This document shows, piece after piece, positions 5,408 through 6,322 of a stretch of DNA of 6,322 nucleotides. The translations under genes were made by a program, and so were the position numbers. The notes beneath the pieces are model-generated. The model was given only the letters and a program-made list of their open reading frames with translations, had not been told where the DNA came from and did no database searches. Origin of the DNA: Eggerthellaceae bacterium UBA5906 (GTDB lineage: Bacteria > Actinomycetota > Coriobacteriia > Coriobacteriales > Eggerthellaceae); contig DJEE01000167.1 of NCBI GenBank assembly GCA_002431805.1, positions 10,451-16,772 on the forward strand, in the 5' to 3' direction. Every line of letters starts with the position of its first letter. Position 1 is the stretch's first letter.

Positions 5408-6322
5408 CTACAGGTGCAGCACGCGGTCGCGGATTTCCTGGGTGCGGCCCTGGTTCCAGAACTGGGTGCCAATGTAGCCGCACGTACGGCGGGCGACGTT
5501 GAGTTTCTCCTGGTCGCGGTTGCCGCACTTCGGGCATTCCCACACCAGCTTGCCGTCGTCTTCCACGATTTGGATTTCACCGTCGAAGCCGCAGACCTGG
5601 CAATAGTCCGACTTCGTGTTCAGCTCGGCGTACATGATGTTGTCGTAAATGTACTGCATCACGCGAATGACGGCCTTCAGGTTGTCCTGCATATTCGGCA
5701 CCTCAACGTAGCTGATGGCCCCGCCCGGCGACAGGCGCTGGAACGCGCTTTCGAACTTCAGCTTGTCGAACGCGTCGATTTTCTCGGTGACGTGCACGTG
5801 GTAGCTGTTCGTGATGTAGCCCTTGTCCGTGATGCCCGGGATGATGCCAAAGCGGCGTTGCAGGGCCTTCGCGAACTTGTACGTGGTGGACTCAAGCGGT
5901 GTGCCGTACAGCGAGAAGTCGATGTTGGTGGCGGCTTTCCACTCGTTGCACTTGTCGTTCATGTGCTGCATGACCTGCATGGCGAACGGCGTGCCCTCGG
6001 CGTCGGTGTGGCTGTGACCCGTCATGTACTTCACGCACTCGTACAGGCCGGCGTAACCCAGGCTGATGGTGGAATATCCGCCGTAGAGCAGCTTATCGAT
6101 GGGCTCGCCCTTCTTCAGGCGTGCGAGCGCGCCGTACTGCCACAGGATGGGCGCCGCGTCGGACAGCGTGCCCTTCAGGCGCTCGTGACGGCACATGAGC
6201 GCTTTGTAGCACAGCTCAAGACGCTCGTCGAAAATTTCCCAGAACTTGTTCATGTCACCGTGCGAAGAAAGCGCCACGTCAGGCAGGTTGATGGTAACAA
6301 CGCCCTGGTTGAAGCGGCCGTA
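5408..6322 (-). CDS. nrdD: Anaerobic (class III) ribonucleoside-triphosphate reductase, C-terminal part, cut by window edge
   Basis: Reduces ribonucleoside triphosphates to deoxyribonucleotides for DNA synthesis without oxygen, using a glycyl radical installed by the radical-SAM activase NrdG. The 304 visible residues start in frame at the window end with GRFNQGVVTINLPD, a conserved NrdD segment, so the gene continues to the right; full proteins are around 700 residues or more. GYAGLYECVKYMTG (about 89-102 of the fragment) carries a cysteine that may be the substrate-activating one, though I am not certain. A zinc site is formed by CQVCG (241-245) and CPKCG (263-267). The radical motif RRTCGYIG (278-285) contains the glycine at 282, codon 5477-5479. 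The C-terminus is complete and ends in VLHL. The oxygen-labile radical site implies anaerobic use. The gene is followed by a terminator, and nrdG is not directly downstream. Confidence 0.96.
   Translation of the reverse strand, partial: YGRFNQGVVTINLPDVALSSHGDMNKFWEIFDERLELCYKALMCRHERLKGTLSDAAPILWQYGALARLKKGEPIDKLLYGGYSTISLGYAGLYECVKYMTGHSHTDAEGTPFAMQVMQHMNDKCNEWKAATNIDFSLYGTPLESTTYKFAKALQRRFGIIPGITDKGYITNSYHVHVTEKIDAFDKLKFESAFQRLSPGGAISYVEVPNMQDNLKAVIRVMQYIYDNIMYAELNTKSDYCQVCGFDGEIQIVEDDGKLVWECPKCGNRDQEKLNVARRTCGYIGTQFWNQGRTQEIRDRVLHL

Overview
The window is about 60% GC and tightly packed. It comes from a bacterium able to grow without oxygen: the right edge carries an oxygen-sensitive class III (anaerobic) ribonucleotide reductase. 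High GC, frequent GCG/GCC codons and an anaerobic gene set would fit an anaerobic high-GC actinobacterium such as the Coriobacteriia/Eggerthellales, but this is inference from composition and content only.

Left part (1-2972): a minus-strand pair, a MarR-family regulator followed after 1 nt by a uracil-DNA glycosylase gene cut by the window edge, is divergent from a plus-strand gene for a 659-residue DHA2-type multidrug efflux pump. The pump is unusual in carrying a C-terminal pair of CBS domains. The 163-nt divergent region holds a near-palindrome that overlaps candidate -35 boxes on both strands, a second copy of that sequence, a 20-bp inverted repeat, a strong leader hairpin and a consensus Shine-Dalgarno. 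This looks like a MarR repressor controlling itself (and ung) together with the exporter.

Middle (2995-4912): a hairpin lies between the pump gene and two convergent minus-strand ion-transport genes, a ClC-family chloride channel/transporter and, 157 nt downstream of it, a short two-TM potassium channel. Together they could govern anion and cation flow across the membrane. The ClC protein has Val where the gating glutamate normally sits.

Right part (4913-6322): a gene-free stretch of about 495 nt contains four copies of a 16-25 bp sequence. They form two inverted pairs of nearly identical geometry, repeated with a 146-147 nt period. A clear intrinsic terminator follows, then the C-terminal 304 residues of nrdD, with zinc-binding cysteines and the glycyl-radical motif intact; its N-terminus lies beyond the window.

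The most notable points are the repeat array at 5046-5323, the exporter-CBS fusion, and the architecture of the divergent control region.
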